In this document: positions 24,538 to 35,150 of the stretch, piece after piece
Numbering within the stretch: the first letter of the stretch is position 1
Layout of the letters: each line of letters begins with the position of its first letter
DNA from: UBA9676 sp963730065
Lineage (GTDB): Bacteria > Actinomycetota > Actinomycetes > Streptosporangiales > Streptosporangiaceae
DNA: 64,000 nt
NCBI GenBank assembly: GCA_963730065.1
Contig: CAVSQL010000007.1
Span: 124,001-188,000, forward strand
Direction of reading: 5' to 3'
Program-made: the position numbers and the translations under genes
The notes under the pieces: generated by a model
What the model was told of the DNA's origin: nothing
Databases searched by the model: none
What the model saw: only the letters and a program-made list of their open reading frames with translations

Positions 24538-25764
24538 TCACGGGGTGCGCTGGAGTTCCGCGGCGATCGCGAGCACAGCGGCGCCCGTCGCCTCCAGCCA
24601 GACGCTGAGCGCGGTCGGCCAGGTGGACAGCTTCACCACAACCGTCTGCGACGGCACGTGGACGAACACGTGCTGCCCGTTGATGCCGGAGGCGTGGTAG
24701 AAGGGCAGGCCCGGATCATCCACCCACCAGCAGTTCCGGTAGTGGGCGCCGGCCGGGTGGCCGGGGAGGCCGCCGCCGGTGAAGGCGTCCGCCCCGTCCG
24801 GGGCGCCGCGGACCGTGTCGTCGATCCACCACGCGGGCACCACCTCCCGGCCTTCCCGCTGGCCGCGGCGCAGGTACAGCTCACCGAACCGGGCGGCGTC
24901 CCGCAGCGTGGCGCAGATGCCGCCGTCGGCCATCGGGTTGCCGTGGGCGTCGACGGTGATCTCGGCGTCGAATTCGGCCCCCATCGGCTGCCACAGTGCG
25001 GCGGCGATGAGCTCGTGCAGCCGGGCCCCGGCGGCCCGCTCGATCACCCACGCCAGCACGTCGGTGAGGATCGAGCGGTAGCGGAACGGGCCCCCGTGCG
25101 GGCCGTCGTTGCGCAACGTCGCGAAGTAGGCGATCGCGTCCTCCGGCACCGGGTCGCCCGCGGGCGGCCGCCACAGGTACACCCGCTCATAGGTGCGCAC
25201 GTCGGCCTCGGGATCGGCGTAGTCCTCGTTGAAGGCGGTGCCGGCCCGCATGTCGAGCAGATGCTGGACGGTGGCGCCGTCGAACGAGGTCCCGGCCAGT
25301 TCTGGCACGATGTCCGTGACCGGGGCCGAGACGTCAAGCTGGCCGCGGCCCGTCAGCACCCCGGCGACCGCCGCCGTCACCGACTTGGACACCGACATCA
25401 GCAGGTGCGGGGTGTCCGGCGCCATCTGGTTGAAGTACTGCTCGGTGACGATCCGCCCCCGGTGCACGACCAGGAACCCGTCGGTGCAGGTCTGCGCCAG
25501 CAGGTCGGCGACTGTCAGCTCGTGGCCCCCGCTGATGAACCGGACACCGGCCAGGTCGCGCTCGGCCCGGGGCAGCGGCCAGGCCGGCCCGTCCCCGCGG
25601 GATATCCGGGCGGTCGGGATCAGCTCCCGCACGTGCTGGAAGGCCCACCGGTTGAACGGCGGATCCTGCCAGTTCGCGAGCGTCACCCGCGACCCGGGGG
25701 CGAACGGCGGCGCCCCGGCCATCAGGCCGCCTCCCGCTTCCCCGCCGTCGCCCGCTCGGGTCAT
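24538..25764 (-). CDS. NylB-like serine hydrolase (6-aminohexanoate-dimer hydrolase family, beta-lactamase fold)
   Basis: A 408-residue penicillin-recognising-fold hydrolase. The nucleophile motif is S124-V-S-K127 (LLMSVSKSVTA), and the Tyr is in FRYRSILTDVLAWVIE. From memory, NylB of the nylon-oligomer pathway has close counterparts at the N-terminus (TLANWQDPPFNRWAF), the active site, FNEDYADP and the tail IVKLSSW-like segment. It hydrolyses amide bonds of short omega-amino acid oligomers in that relative; here the substrate is inferred. The ATG at 25764 overlaps the amidase stop (TGATG), so the two are coupled. It is the last gene of a nine-gene strand. Confidence 0.88.
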   Translation of the reverse strand: MTRAGDGGEAGGGLMAGAPPFAPGSRVTLANWQDPPFNRWAFQHVRELIPTARISRGDGPAWPLPRAERDLAGVRFISGGHELTVADLLAQTCTDGFLVVHRGRIVTEQYFNQMAPDTPHLLMSVSKSVTAAVAGVLTGRGQLDVSAPVTDIVPELAGTSFDGATVQHLLDMRAGTAFNEDYADPEADVRTYERVYLWRPPAGDPVPEDAIAYFATLRNDGPHGGPFRYRSILTDVLAWVIERAAGARLHELIAAALWQPMGAEFDAEITVDAHGNPMADGGICATLRDAARFGELYLRRGQREGREVVPAWWIDDTVRGAPDGADAFTGGGLPGHPAGAHYRNCWWVDDPGLPFYHASGINGQHVFVHVPSQTVVVKLSTWPTALSVWLEATGAAVLAIAAELQRTP

Positions 25765-27181
25765 CACAGCCCCGGACGGCGCTTCGGCATGTCCAGCCAG
25801 GGCATCTGCTCCTCGTGGGCGGCGGCGATCCGGAACACCGTGACGTCGTCATAGGTCTTCCCGACGATCGACAGGCCAGTGGGCACGCCGTTACGGGAGA
25901 GCCCGGACGGCACGGTCATCACCGGGCACCGGCTGGCGATGTTGAACGGCAGCGTCATCATCACATCCAGCCAATCGTCGCTGACCTGGCCGTTCACGGT
26001 CACCGGCTGGCCCGGGTCGTACTCGGCCGGCAGCGCCGGGACCGCGAAGGTCGGGCAGATGAGCGCGTCGAACTCCTCGAGCAGGTCGCCGAGCGGGGCG
26101 TAGATCTGCCGTTCCAGCAAGAGCCCGGTCACGTAGTCGTCCTTGGATACCCGGTCCGCTGCCTTGACGAAGCCCCGTGCGTAGGACGTCAGCTCGTCGG
26201 CGTGCTTGGCGTAGATCTCTTTCATCGAGGGGCCGAAGATCATGCCGAAGTGGATGTCCACGGCCCGCTTGATGGCCTCCAGGTCCCACGGCAGCTCGAC
26301 GTCCGAGACGATGGCGCCCGCGTACCGCAGCCGGTCCGCCGCCGCGCGGCTGTTCGTGGCCACGTCCGCATCCACCTGGTAGCAGCCCAGGTCGCCCGAG
26401 AAGGCGATCCGCATCCCCGCGACCGGCGCCAGCTCGCCGGGTATCTCCAGCTTCGGGCGGATGGACGCGACGTCGCTCGGGTGCGGCCCGGCGATCACGT
26501 TTTCCAGCAGCGCGCAGTCGGCGACGGTCCGGGCCAGTGGGCCCTCGTGGCAGTAGTGGTCGAGGTTGAAGATCTCCACCTCCGGCACGCGGCCGTATGG
26601 CGGCTTGAACCCCGTCACACCGCAGAACGAGGCCGGGATCCTGATCGAGCCGCCGATGTCCGAGCCGGTCGCCAGGGCCGCCGTGCCGGCGGCGAGCGCG
26701 GCCGCCGACCCGCCGCTCGACCCGCCCGGGGAGTATTCGGTGTGCCAGGGGTTGCGGGTGACGCCCCACAGCCGGGACCAGGTGACCGGCGCGCAGGAGA
26801 ACTCCGGGGTCGTGGTCCGGGCGTGCACGATGCCACCCGCGTCAATGATCCGCTGCACGAAGACGCTGGTCTGCTCCGCGACGACGTCACGCAGCGGAAG
26901 CGACCCGAGCGTGTTGTGCTGGCCGGCTATCTCGGCCTCTTCCTTCACCGCCACCGGCAGGCCCTCGAGCGGCCGCGGCGGCCCGCCCTGGCCCGCATAA
27001 CGGGCCTCCGCGGCGCGGGCCTGCTTCAGCGCCTGGTCGAAGAAGGTCTCGGCGAACGCGTTGATCACCGGCTCGACTGCCTCGGCGCGGTCGATCACCG
27101 CCGTGACCAGCTCGACCGGTGACAGCTCGCGGGTGCGGAACGCCTGCAGTGCCTCGGTCGCCGGGAGGTAGTGAAGGTCGC

Positions 27182-27185
<4 letters not shown>
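25764..27185 (-). CDS. Amidase-signature family amidase
   Basis: Cytoplasmic hydrolase of 473 residues. The Ser-cisSer-Lys triad is visible: Lys81 in LPVAVKEEAEIAG, Ser156 in SPGGSSGGSAAA, Ser180 in GSDIGGSIRIPA. The family splits amides, cyclic amides and nitrile-derived amides. Its partners are a NylB-like hydrolase downstream and a peptide-type importer upstream, and NylA of the nylon-oligomer pathway is also of this family; that makes amide or oligomer catabolism likely, with no proof of substrate. Start and stop are both in overlaps with neighbours (ATGA and TGATG). Confidence 0.93.
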
Positions 27186-28034
<849 letters not shown>

Positions 28035-28042
<8 letters not shown>

Positions 28043-29078
28043 CCGCGGCCGCCTGGAGCTTCCCACGCAGCTCGTTCGTGCGTGCGCACCGGGACAGCCC
28101 GCCGCCGATTTCCACCAGATCGGGCACCGCGGCGAGGCAGGCGTCCTGCACGTGCGGGCAGCGCGGCGCGAACGCGCACTCGTCCAGCGGCGCCTCGAAC
28201 GCCGACAGCGGCCGGCCGGGGATCGCCCGCAGCCGGTGCGCCATCTGCGCGATGTCCGGGCGCGCCGCCGCGAGCGCGGCCGTGTACGGGTGCAGCGGAT
28301 CGTCGTGCAGCAGCGACGAGCGGCGGATCTCCACGATCTGGCCGGCGTACATCACGGCGGTGCGGTCGCAGATCGCGGCCGCGAGTTCCAGGTCGTGGGT
28401 GATGAACAGCATGGTCAGGCCGAACTCGCGGCGGAGGTCGTCGAGGATCGCCATCACCTCCGCCTGGGTGGTGACGTCGAGCGCGGTGGTCGGCTCGTCG
28501 GCCAGCAGGAGCCGCGGCTGGGTCAGCAGCGCCGCGGCGATCATGACCCGCTGCAGCATGCCGCCCGACAGCTGGTGTGGGTACTGCCGGAGCCGGCGTT
28601 CCCCGTCGTCGATCCCGACCTGGCCGAGCATGTCGACGGCGCGGGCCCGGGCCTGCCCGGCGGGGACGGACATGTTCGTGCGCAGCGCCTCGGTCATGAA
28701 GTCCCCGATCCGCCGGACCGGGTTGGTGTGCGCCCGCGGGTCCTGGAAGATCATGGCCACCTGGCCCCGGTACCGGCGCAGCCCGGCGCCCGTGAACTCG
28801 CTGACGTCGCGGCCGTCGAACCGGATCGAGCCCTTGACCTCGGCCCCGGCGGGCAGTAGCCGGTCGATCGCGCGCGCTGTCATCGACTTACCCGATCCCG
28901 ACTCGCCCACCAGGCCGAACGCCTCCCCTTGGCGCAGCGAGAAACTCACGTCGCGCAGGACTGGCCGGTGGATGCCGTCGATCGGCAGCCGGACGGTCAG
29001 GCCGTCAACGTCGAGCAGCGGCGCGCCGGGCGTGGCCTCGGCCGGCGTCACCGCGGCGGCCGCCGTCGGCTCGCTCAC
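28035..29078 (-). CDS. ABC transporter ATPase, OppD/DppD type
   Basis: A 347-residue ATPase: Walker A GESGSGKSMT, Q-loop IFQDPRAHTNPV, signature LSGGMLQR, Walker B LLLADEPTTALD, H-loop FITHD, and the C-terminal Cys cluster CAFAPRCPHVQDAC. The start is GTG at 29078, overlapping the permease stop as GTGA. Confidence 0.94.
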
Positions 29079-29950
29079 CGGGGGGCCGCCTGGGCCTGCT
29101 CGAACAGCCGCTCGCCCAGTATGTTGAACGCGATCACGACGGCCACGATGCACACGCAGGCGGCGAGCGCGGGCAGCGGGTAGCCCTGCGGGATGCCCAC
29201 CTGGTTCTCCGAGATCATGACCCCCCAGTTGGGCTCCGGCGGCTGGACCCCGAGGCCGAGGAAGGAGATGGCCGCGAGGTCGACCATCGCGTAACCGAAC
29301 AGGATGGTCGCCTGGGCGACGATGAGCGGCATGATGTTGGGGATCAGGTGCCGCAGGCAGATCGAGGGGCCGGAGGCCCCCTGCACCTCCAGCGCCGAGA
29401 CGTACGGCTGGTTCCGCTCCTTGAGCGCCGCGCCGCGCAGCACCCGGGCGACATAGGGCATGTAGGCGATGGCCAGCGCGATCGCGGCGGCGGTCAGGCC
29501 GGCGCCGAACACCGCCGCCGCGAGGACCGCGAGCAGGATGCCGGGGAAGGCGAACAGGACGTCGAGCCCGGAGGAGATGAAGGCGTCCAGGGCGCCTCCC
29601 CGCCAGGCGGCCGCGACCGCGAGCAGCGTGCCAGCGATCATGCTGCCGAGGACGACCGCCAGCGGACCGAGCATCGATGTCCGCGCCCCCACGATCAGCC
29701 GGGACAGCACGTCGCGGCCTTCGAAGTCGTACCCGAGCAGGTGGGCGCCGGTCGGGCCGACCCAGGCCAGCGAGAGGTTCGGCGTGATCGGGTCGAAGGG
29801 GGCGAGGAAGGTGCCGAAGATCGCCATGAAGATCGCGATCGCGATGACGATGGCGGACGCGATGCCGGCCGGCCCGGTCGCGCGCAGCATGCCGGCGGCC
29901 CGTGCGCCGCGCGTGGTGGACCGGACGGCGATCGGGACGGCCGCGCTCAC
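29075..29950 (-). CDS. ABC transporter permease, OppC/DppC type
   Basis: A 291-residue membrane subunit with about six helices. Family segments: GTDxxGRD-like LLGYDFEGRDVLSRLIVGAR near residues 70-90, and the coupling loop VSALEVQGASGPSICLRHL. GTG start at 29950 overlaps the preceding permease stop by four bases. Confidence 0.94.
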   Translation of the reverse strand: MSAAVPIAVRSTTRGARAAGMLRATGPAGIASAIVIAIAIFMAIFGTFLAPFDPITPNLSLAWVGPTGAHLLGYDFEGRDVLSRLIVGARTSMLGPLAVVLGSMIAGTLLAVAAAWRGGALDAFISSGLDVLFAFPGILLAVLAAAVFGAGLTAAAIALAIAYMPYVARVLRGAALKERNQPYVSALEVQGASGPSICLRHLIPNIMPLIVAQATILFGYAMVDLAAISFLGLGVQPPEPNWGVMISENQVGIPQGYPLPALAACVCIVAVVIAFNILGERLFEQAQAAPR

Positions 29951-30897
29951 TGGGCCCTGCTTCCCAGCGCCACCCGCGGGTCGAGCACCGCGTAGAGCAC
30001 GTCCACGATCAGGTTGATCACCACGAACGCGGTCACGAGCACGAGCGAGATGCCCTGGACCACGGCGAGGTCCTTGTCCTGGGCCGAGGCGACCAGGTAG
30101 GCGCCAAGCCCGTTCAGGCTGAACGCGACCTCGACCACGGCCGCGACCGCGATCAGCGACGCGATCGTGATGCCGCTGATCGTCGTGATGGGGATGGCGG
30201 CGTTGCGCAGGATGTGGCGCTGGATCAGCTGGCGGCCCGGGATGCCGCGGCTGACCGCCGTCTGCACGTGCTCGCGCTTGCCTTCCTCGCGGATCGACGC
30301 CCGGGTGACCCGGGCCACGATCGCGAGCGAGGAGATGGCCAGGGCGATCGCGGGCAGCGTGAAGTGCCGGATATTGCTGAGGAGGTCGGTGCCGTTCCCC
30401 AGCGCCGGGAACCAGCCGAGCTTGACCGCGAACACCAGGATGAGCACGATCGCGGCCACGAAGGCGGGGATGGCCGCCGAGACCGCGGTCGTCACCAGCG
30501 TGCTGGTGTCGAACCCCCCGGGCCGCAGCCCGGACAGGATGCCCAGGCCGATCCCCAGCACGACGATGATCAGGGCCGCGTACAGAACCAGCCCGGCGGT
30601 GGTCCAGATCCGGGATGCGATCAGCGTGGACACGTTCTCCCGGAGAATGATCGAGATGCCCAGGTTCCCGTGCAGCGCGTTCTTGAGCCAGTACCAGTAC
30701 TGGGTCAGGAAGGGCTCGTTCAGGTGGTAGCGCGCCTCCAGCACGGCGATGCTGCTGGCCGGCAGGGACCGGCCGCCCGAGAGCGCGGTGACCGGGTTGC
30801 CCGGCGCCAGGTACAGCGCCCCGAAGATCACGAAACTCGCGACGAGCAGGCTGGCCACCAGCATGGCCAGCCTGCGCGCGAAGAACCGCCAGCGCAT
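29947..30897 (-). CDS. ABC transporter permease, OppB/DppB type
   Basis: A 316-residue membrane subunit: N-terminal helix MLVASLLVASFVIFGALYLA, the periplasmic loop with YWYWLKNALHGNLGIS, and the coupling loop VQTAVSRGIPGRQLIQRHIL. It follows the binding-protein gene by 18 bases. Confidence 0.94.
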   Translation of the reverse strand: MRWRFFARRLAMLVASLLVASFVIFGALYLAPGNPVTALSGGRSLPASSIAVLEARYHLNEPFLTQYWYWLKNALHGNLGISIILRENVSTLIASRIWTTAGLVLYAALIIVVLGIGLGILSGLRPGGFDTSTLVTTAVSAAIPAFVAAIVLILVFAVKLGWFPALGNGTDLLSNIRHFTLPAIALAISSLAIVARVTRASIREEGKREHVQTAVSRGIPGRQLIQRHILRNAAIPITTISGITIASLIAVAAVVEVAFSLNGLGAYLVASAQDKDLAVVQGISLVLVTAFVVINLIVDVLYAVLDPRVALGSRAQ

Positions 30898-30915
30898 CGG
30901 CTCAGCCGGCCCGGC

Positions 30916-32565
30916 TCAGCCGCTCCCGCCCAGGCTGTTGGCCCACGGGGCGAACATGTAGGCGAAGGACGCCACCGCGCCGGTCAGGCCCTTGCCCAGC
31001 AGGAGCAGGGACGTCGGCTGGACATCGGGGATCCACGGCAGCTGCTGCATCGTCAGCTTCTCGGCATCTGCCACCAGCGCCGCCCGCTTGTCCAGGTTGG
31101 CCGTGCTACGCGCCGTCTCCAGGTCCGAGGTGATCTTCGAGTCGTTGAAATTGGTGTAGTTCTGCGAACCGCCCGGCAGGACCAGGGTGGACAGCAGCGC
31201 CGCCGGGTCGGCGTAGTCGCCGTAGTTCACGGTGAGGAAGCCGTCGATGCCGGCCCGGGCCTTGGGGTCGGTGAAGAAGTTGATGTAGTTCTGCGCCGAC
31301 ACCGACTTCAGCACCACCTTCAGCCCGATCGCCTGCGCCGCCGCCTGGTAGGCACCGGTCACCGCGGAAATGTTCGCCAGCTGGCTGGAGGTGCCGATCG
31401 TGAAGGTCTTGCCGGTGGCCCCGGCCTGCTGGACCAGCTTCTTGGCCTGAGCGAGGTTCTGCGTCAGCACCGGCGAGGAGTCGTAGGCGGCGGTGAACAC
31501 CGACTTGCCGTAGCCGAACGTGCCCGGGTTCGACAGCCACCGCGGCATCAGCGCCGCGCCCTTGTAGACCGAGTTGATGATGCCCTGCCGGTTCAGCGCC
31601 ATCGACAGCGCCTGCCGGACCTTGAGACTGCCCAGCACGCCCTTGAAGCTGGAGACGATGAACGCGTCGGTGGACCAGCCCGGGCCCTGGTACACCTTGA
31701 CCGCGCTGCTGCTCTTCAGCTGGTCGAGGGTGGACAGCGCGAAGGAGTAGGACCCCTGGATCCCGCCGGTCATCATGCCCGAGGTGAACGACGAGATGTC
31801 CGGGACGCCCTTGATGGTGATCTGTTCGACCAGCGGGTGCACCGAAGGGTTCCAGTAATGCGGGTTGCGCACCGCGACCACGCCCACGCCCGGGTTCCAG
31901 GACTTGAACATGTACGCGCCGGTGCACATGATCGACCCGGCCGGAGTGCCGTAGTTCTTGCCCTGCTTCTGCGCGAAGGCCTTTTCGATGACGATGCCCG
32001 GCATCGAGGCGAGTTCGCCTTCCAGCCAGTAGTCGGGCTGCTTGAGGGTGATCGTCACCTGATTGGACCCGGTCGCCGCGATCGACTTAACCCGGTTGAA
32101 GACCAGCGGGTAGAAGCCGCCGAGTGCGGGGTCGGTGTTGCGGTCCAGGCTGAAGACCACGTCGGCGGGGGTAACCGGGTGGCCATCCCAGAACTTCACC
32201 CCCGGCCGCAGCGTGAACACCATGGTCGTGGGGGAGGGGTTCGAGACGGTGGCCAGCCCAGGCTGCACCGCGCCGTCAGGCGCCTGGCGCAGCAGCGACT
32301 CGCACATCAGCGAGTCGGCCGTGTTCTCCGGGTAGTCGAATGCGTAGATGGGGTCGAGCGAGTTGACGTCCCGGTATACCGCCCAGGTCACCGACGGCAC
32401 CGTCTTGGTCCCGGCCGCGGTGGCCGCCACCAGGCCCTGGGTCGGTGAGATGTTGCCGGATGTCGACGAGCCCGCGTTGCTCGCGGACCGGCCGCACGCC
32501 GCGGCCAGCAGTGCGCACGCTGCCACCGCCGCGGTGACAGCCCCAATCTTTCTTCTCGCACTCAT
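30916..32565 (-). CDS. Peptide-type ABC transporter substrate-binding lipoprotein
   Basis: Extracytoplasmic receptor of 549 residues, SBP_bac_5 family. Lipoprotein signal with ACALLAAAC (Cys about residue 24) after a basic start; a Ser/Thr/Gly-rich linker follows. Family segments: VYRDVNSLDPIYAFDYPE, FTLRPGVKFWDGHPVTPADVVFS, LKVRQALSMALNRQGI. ATG at 32565 follows GAGGAGG. First gene of the second importer; downstream amidase and NylB-like hydrolase suggest that the ligand carries amide bonds. Confidence 0.95.
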   Translation of the reverse strand: MSARRKIGAVTAAVAACALLAAACGRSASNAGSSTSGNISPTQGLVAATAAGTKTVPSVTWAVYRDVNSLDPIYAFDYPENTADSLMCESLLRQAPDGAVQPGLATVSNPSPTTMVFTLRPGVKFWDGHPVTPADVVFSLDRNTDPALGGFYPLVFNRVKSIAATGSNQVTITLKQPDYWLEGELASMPGIVIEKAFAQKQGKNYGTPAGSIMCTGAYMFKSWNPGVGVVAVRNPHYWNPSVHPLVEQITIKGVPDISSFTSGMMTGGIQGSYSFALSTLDQLKSSSAVKVYQGPGWSTDAFIVSSFKGVLGSLKVRQALSMALNRQGIINSVYKGAALMPRWLSNPGTFGYGKSVFTAAYDSSPVLTQNLAQAKKLVQQAGATGKTFTIGTSSQLANISAVTGAYQAAAQAIGLKVVLKSVSAQNYINFFTDPKARAGIDGFLTVNYGDYADPAALLSTLVLPGGSQNYTNFNDSKITSDLETARSTANLDKRAALVADAEKLTMQQLPWIPDVQPTSLLLLGKGLTGAVASFAYMFAPWANSLGGSG

Positions 32566-32635
32566 TGGCTCCTCCTCAGGGCCAGCCAGCACTATCCGAT
32601 GGCGGTGCTCAGCGCCGCTTCGATTCGCTTACCGT

Positions 32636-33277
32636 TCAACCCCTCCGCACCCTGGCCTCGATCGCGTCGAGCATCAGGTCGAGCCCGTACCGAAATGCCT
32701 TGTCGATGTCCAGGTAGAGCGACGCCGCGGTCGCGGTCAGATTCGGGAACCGGTCGGCCGGCAGCATCCGGTAGACCTGGCGCCAGCCCGCGAGGCTCTC
32801 CTCCGTAGCACGCGCGTCGAACACCGTCGCGCCGATCGTGTAGGTCTCGAGCGCCTCGTAGGCGATGGGCACCTCGTCCTCGGCCACCCCGGCCTCGCGC
32901 AGCAAGGCGATGCAGCGCTCGACGTTGCCGAACCCGTTCTCCAGCCTGGGCGGCGAGAGCTGCAGCGCGAGCAGCGCCCGCGGGTGCACGAGGTAGACCC
33001 GACGCAGGGCGAGCAGCAGGTCGCGCAGCTGATCGCGCCATCCACCGGACGGCTCAAGCCCGTCGGTCACCTCGGCCAGGAGGTGGTCGGCGGCCGCGGT
33101 GAGGATCTCGTCTTTGTCCCGGAAGTGACGGTACACCGCGGTCGGATCCACGCCGAGTTCGCTGCCGAGGCGCCGCAGGCTGACGCTGTCGTTGTCCTCT
33201 GCTTCCACCAGGCGCAGGTAGGCGCCGACTATCACTTCCCGCGAGAGCCGACTCGCGACGGGATTCTGCGCCGGCAT
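32636..33277 (-). CDS. TetR-family transcriptional regulator
   Basis: A 213-residue TetR/AcrR protein; the helix-turn-helix is SREVIVGAYLRLVEAEDNDS followed by VSLRRLGSELGVDPTAVYRHF. The C-terminal domain resembles the tetracycline-repressor-type core (TetR_C) without a diagnostic ligand. I set the start at ATG 33277 because a 9-bp-arm palindrome lies just upstream, inside what an earlier start (33337) would translate. It is between the amidohydrolase and the binding-protein gene, so it probably controls the amide-catabolic block. Confidence 0.9.
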   Translation of the reverse strand: MPAQNPVASRLSREVIVGAYLRLVEAEDNDSVSLRRLGSELGVDPTAVYRHFRDKDEILTAAADHLLAEVTDGLEPSGGWRDQLRDLLLALRRVYLVHPRALLALQLSPPRLENGFGNVERCIALLREAGVAEDEVPIAYEALETYTIGATVFDARATEESLAGWRQVYRMLPADRFPNLTATAASLYLDIDKAFRYGLDLMLDAIEARVRRG

Positions 33278-33308
33278 GCAGGCATCGTGACCGCCCCAGC
33301 GACCGGTG

Positions 33309-33333
33309 TCAACAGTGCTGTCATCACTGTTGA
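33309..33333. promoter_or_regulatory. TetR operator candidate, 9-bp perfect arms
   Basis: TCAACAGTG (33309-33317), spacer CTGTCAT, CACTGTTGA (33325-33333). It lies 31 bases upstream of the TetR start and 28 bases past the amidohydrolase stop. Length and symmetry are those of TetR-family operators. Confidence 0.75.
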
Positions 33334-33361
33334 GCAACGATGGCAGCCGGGCACCAGGGGG

Positions 33362-35002
33362 TTAGCCCGGCGAGTACACGACCTGGCCACGGACCCAGGT
33401 CCGGACGACCGCCGCCTGGCAGATTTCGGGGGCCGGCAGGTGGCCCAGGTCGGCATTCACGACGGCGAGATCGGCGTCGTAGCCCTCGGCGATCGAGCCG
33501 GTCACCGTGCCCAGGCCGTTGACCCGGGCGCTGCCCGACGTGTAGGCGGTCAGGACCGACGTCAGGCTGATGGCCTGCCCGGGAAGGAAGGGGTCGCCGC
33601 CCTGGCCGCCCGCCAGGGCGGGCAGGCTCCGGTTGACGGCGACGTGGGCTCCCCAGAGCGGGTTGGGGCTGCTCACCGGCCAGTCACTGCCCCCGCACAG
33701 GGTCGCACCCGCCGCCTCCAGGGACCGGAACGGGTACTGCCAGCCGGATCGGCGTTCCCCGAGGAAGGGGATGGTCAGCTCGTCCATCTGGGGCTCGTGC
33801 GTCGCCCAGAGCGCCTGGATGTTAGCGGTCGCCCCGACCCGGGCGAAGCGCGGGACGTCCTCGGGATGAACCACCTGGAGGTGGGCCAGGTGGTGCCGGG
33901 GCCCGGGCTGGCCGTTGGCGCGCCGGGCCGCTTCCACGGCGTTCAGGGCGTGGCGGACGGCGCGGTCGCCGAGCGCGTGGAAGTGGACCTGGAACCCTTC
34001 GCGGTCGAGCGCGGTGACGAACCTGGGGAGCTCGCCGGGGTCGATGAAGTCGAGGCCGGCCTCGCCGGTCGAGCACCCGTCGCCGTCCAGATAGGGCTCC
34101 AGCATGGCGGCGGTGTGGTTCTCGGCGACGCCGTCCAGCATCATCTTCACGCTGGTGGCGTGGAAGTTCCCGGCCTGCCCGGTGCCGCGCTGGTCGAGCA
34201 GCTCGCCGATCTGCTCCAGGCCGCGGTGCCGGTCCCACCACATGGCGCCGACCACCCTGGCCAGCAGGGTGCCGGCCTGCGCCGCCCGCAGGTAGGCGGT
34301 CAGCGGATCCGCCTCGCCCTCGTACCGGCCGACGATCGCGTCCTGCCAGCCGGTGATGCCGAGTGAGAGCAGGTGGTCCTGGGCGGTCAGCAGCGCTGCG
34401 TACCAGTCATCCTCGGTGACCTCGGGCAGGAGGCGGGACACCAGGATGGCCGCGCCTTCCTGCAGCATGCCGTTGGGCTCGCCGGTGGCGTCCCGCTCGA
34501 TCCGGCCATCCGCGGGATCGGGGGTCGACGGGCCGATGCCCGCCAGCGCGAGCGCCCGGCTGTTCACCCACGCGCCGTGGCCGTCACGGTTGGGCAGGAA
34601 GACGGGCCGGTCGGGCACGACCGCGTCGAGCGCGTGCCGCGTCGGTATCCCGCCCGGGAAGGCGTCCATGGACCAGCCGCCACCCGATATCCATTCCTCG
34701 TCGGGATGGTCGGCGGCGTAGGCGGCCACGAGCTCGATGTAGCCGGCCGCCGTCGAGGCCGAGCGCAGGTCGCAGCGCCGCATCTGATCGCCCGCGAACA
34801 CGGGATGGACGTGCGCGTCCACGAAGCCGGGAAGGAGGGTGCCGCCTTCCAGGTCGACGGGCTCCGCGCGGCCGAGCTGGCCGGCCGGGCCGACCGCGGT
34901 GATCCGCCCGCCCGCGACCCGGACGCAGGTGCCCGGGGGGAGGAACGCCCGGCCGTCGAAGACGGTGCCGTTGTGGAAGACCACTTCTTCGTTGACGGCC
35001 AC
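33362..35002 (-). CDS. Amidohydrolase, YtcJ/family 3 type
   Basis: Metal-dependent hydrolase of 546 residues. The small N-terminal beta-sandwich is VFHNGTVFDGRAF; the first metal motif is LLPGFVDAHVHPVF; later ligands fall in VHFHALGDRAVR, HLAHLQVVHPED and GGSDWPVSSPNP. YtcJ-type enzymes act on amides and related bonds with broad substrates. ATG at 35002 is preceded by a near-consensus promoter. It leads the minus-strand block that continues with TetR, the importer, amidase and NylB-like gene. Confidence 0.93.
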   Translation of the reverse strand: MAVNEEVVFHNGTVFDGRAFLPPGTCVRVAGGRITAVGPAGQLGRAEPVDLEGGTLLPGFVDAHVHPVFAGDQMRRCDLRSASTAAGYIELVAAYAADHPDEEWISGGGWSMDAFPGGIPTRHALDAVVPDRPVFLPNRDGHGAWVNSRALALAGIGPSTPDPADGRIERDATGEPNGMLQEGAAILVSRLLPEVTEDDWYAALLTAQDHLLSLGITGWQDAIVGRYEGEADPLTAYLRAAQAGTLLARVVGAMWWDRHRGLEQIGELLDQRGTGQAGNFHATSVKMMLDGVAENHTAAMLEPYLDGDGCSTGEAGLDFIDPGELPRFVTALDREGFQVHFHALGDRAVRHALNAVEAARRANGQPGPRHHLAHLQVVHPEDVPRFARVGATANIQALWATHEPQMDELTIPFLGERRSGWQYPFRSLEAAGATLCGGSDWPVSSPNPLWGAHVAVNRSLPALAGGQGGDPFLPGQAISLTSVLTAYTSGSARVNGLGTVTGSIAEGYDADLAVVNADLGHLPAPEICQAAVVRTWVRGQVVYSPG

Positions 35003-35034
35003 TGCTCGGCCTCCCTGACGAGCGGATGCCCGAG

Positions 35035-35063
35035 ATTAGATCAGCGGTCAAAATTACTGTCAA
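35035..35063 (-). promoter_or_regulatory. Sigma-70-type promoter for the amidohydrolase gene
   Basis: On the minus strand, -35 TTGACA (35063-35058), a 17-base spacer and -10 TCTAAT (35040-35035), 33 bases upstream of the ATG. This is a strong match for a vegetative promoter, unusual in this GC-rich sequence. It sits in the gap shared with a divergent TetR gene. Confidence 0.7.
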
Positions 35064-35150
35064 TGCCTGTGACCAACCGTTGTCGTCAATAGACTCAGCC
35101 GCGATGGCCGCCAGGCCTCGAGGACCACCCTGAGGGGGCGGGACGGGACG

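Noticed and set aside
29902..32448. 848-codon open frame on the plus strand
   Set aside because: Antisense to the second importer's binding-protein and permease genes, which have clear motifs.
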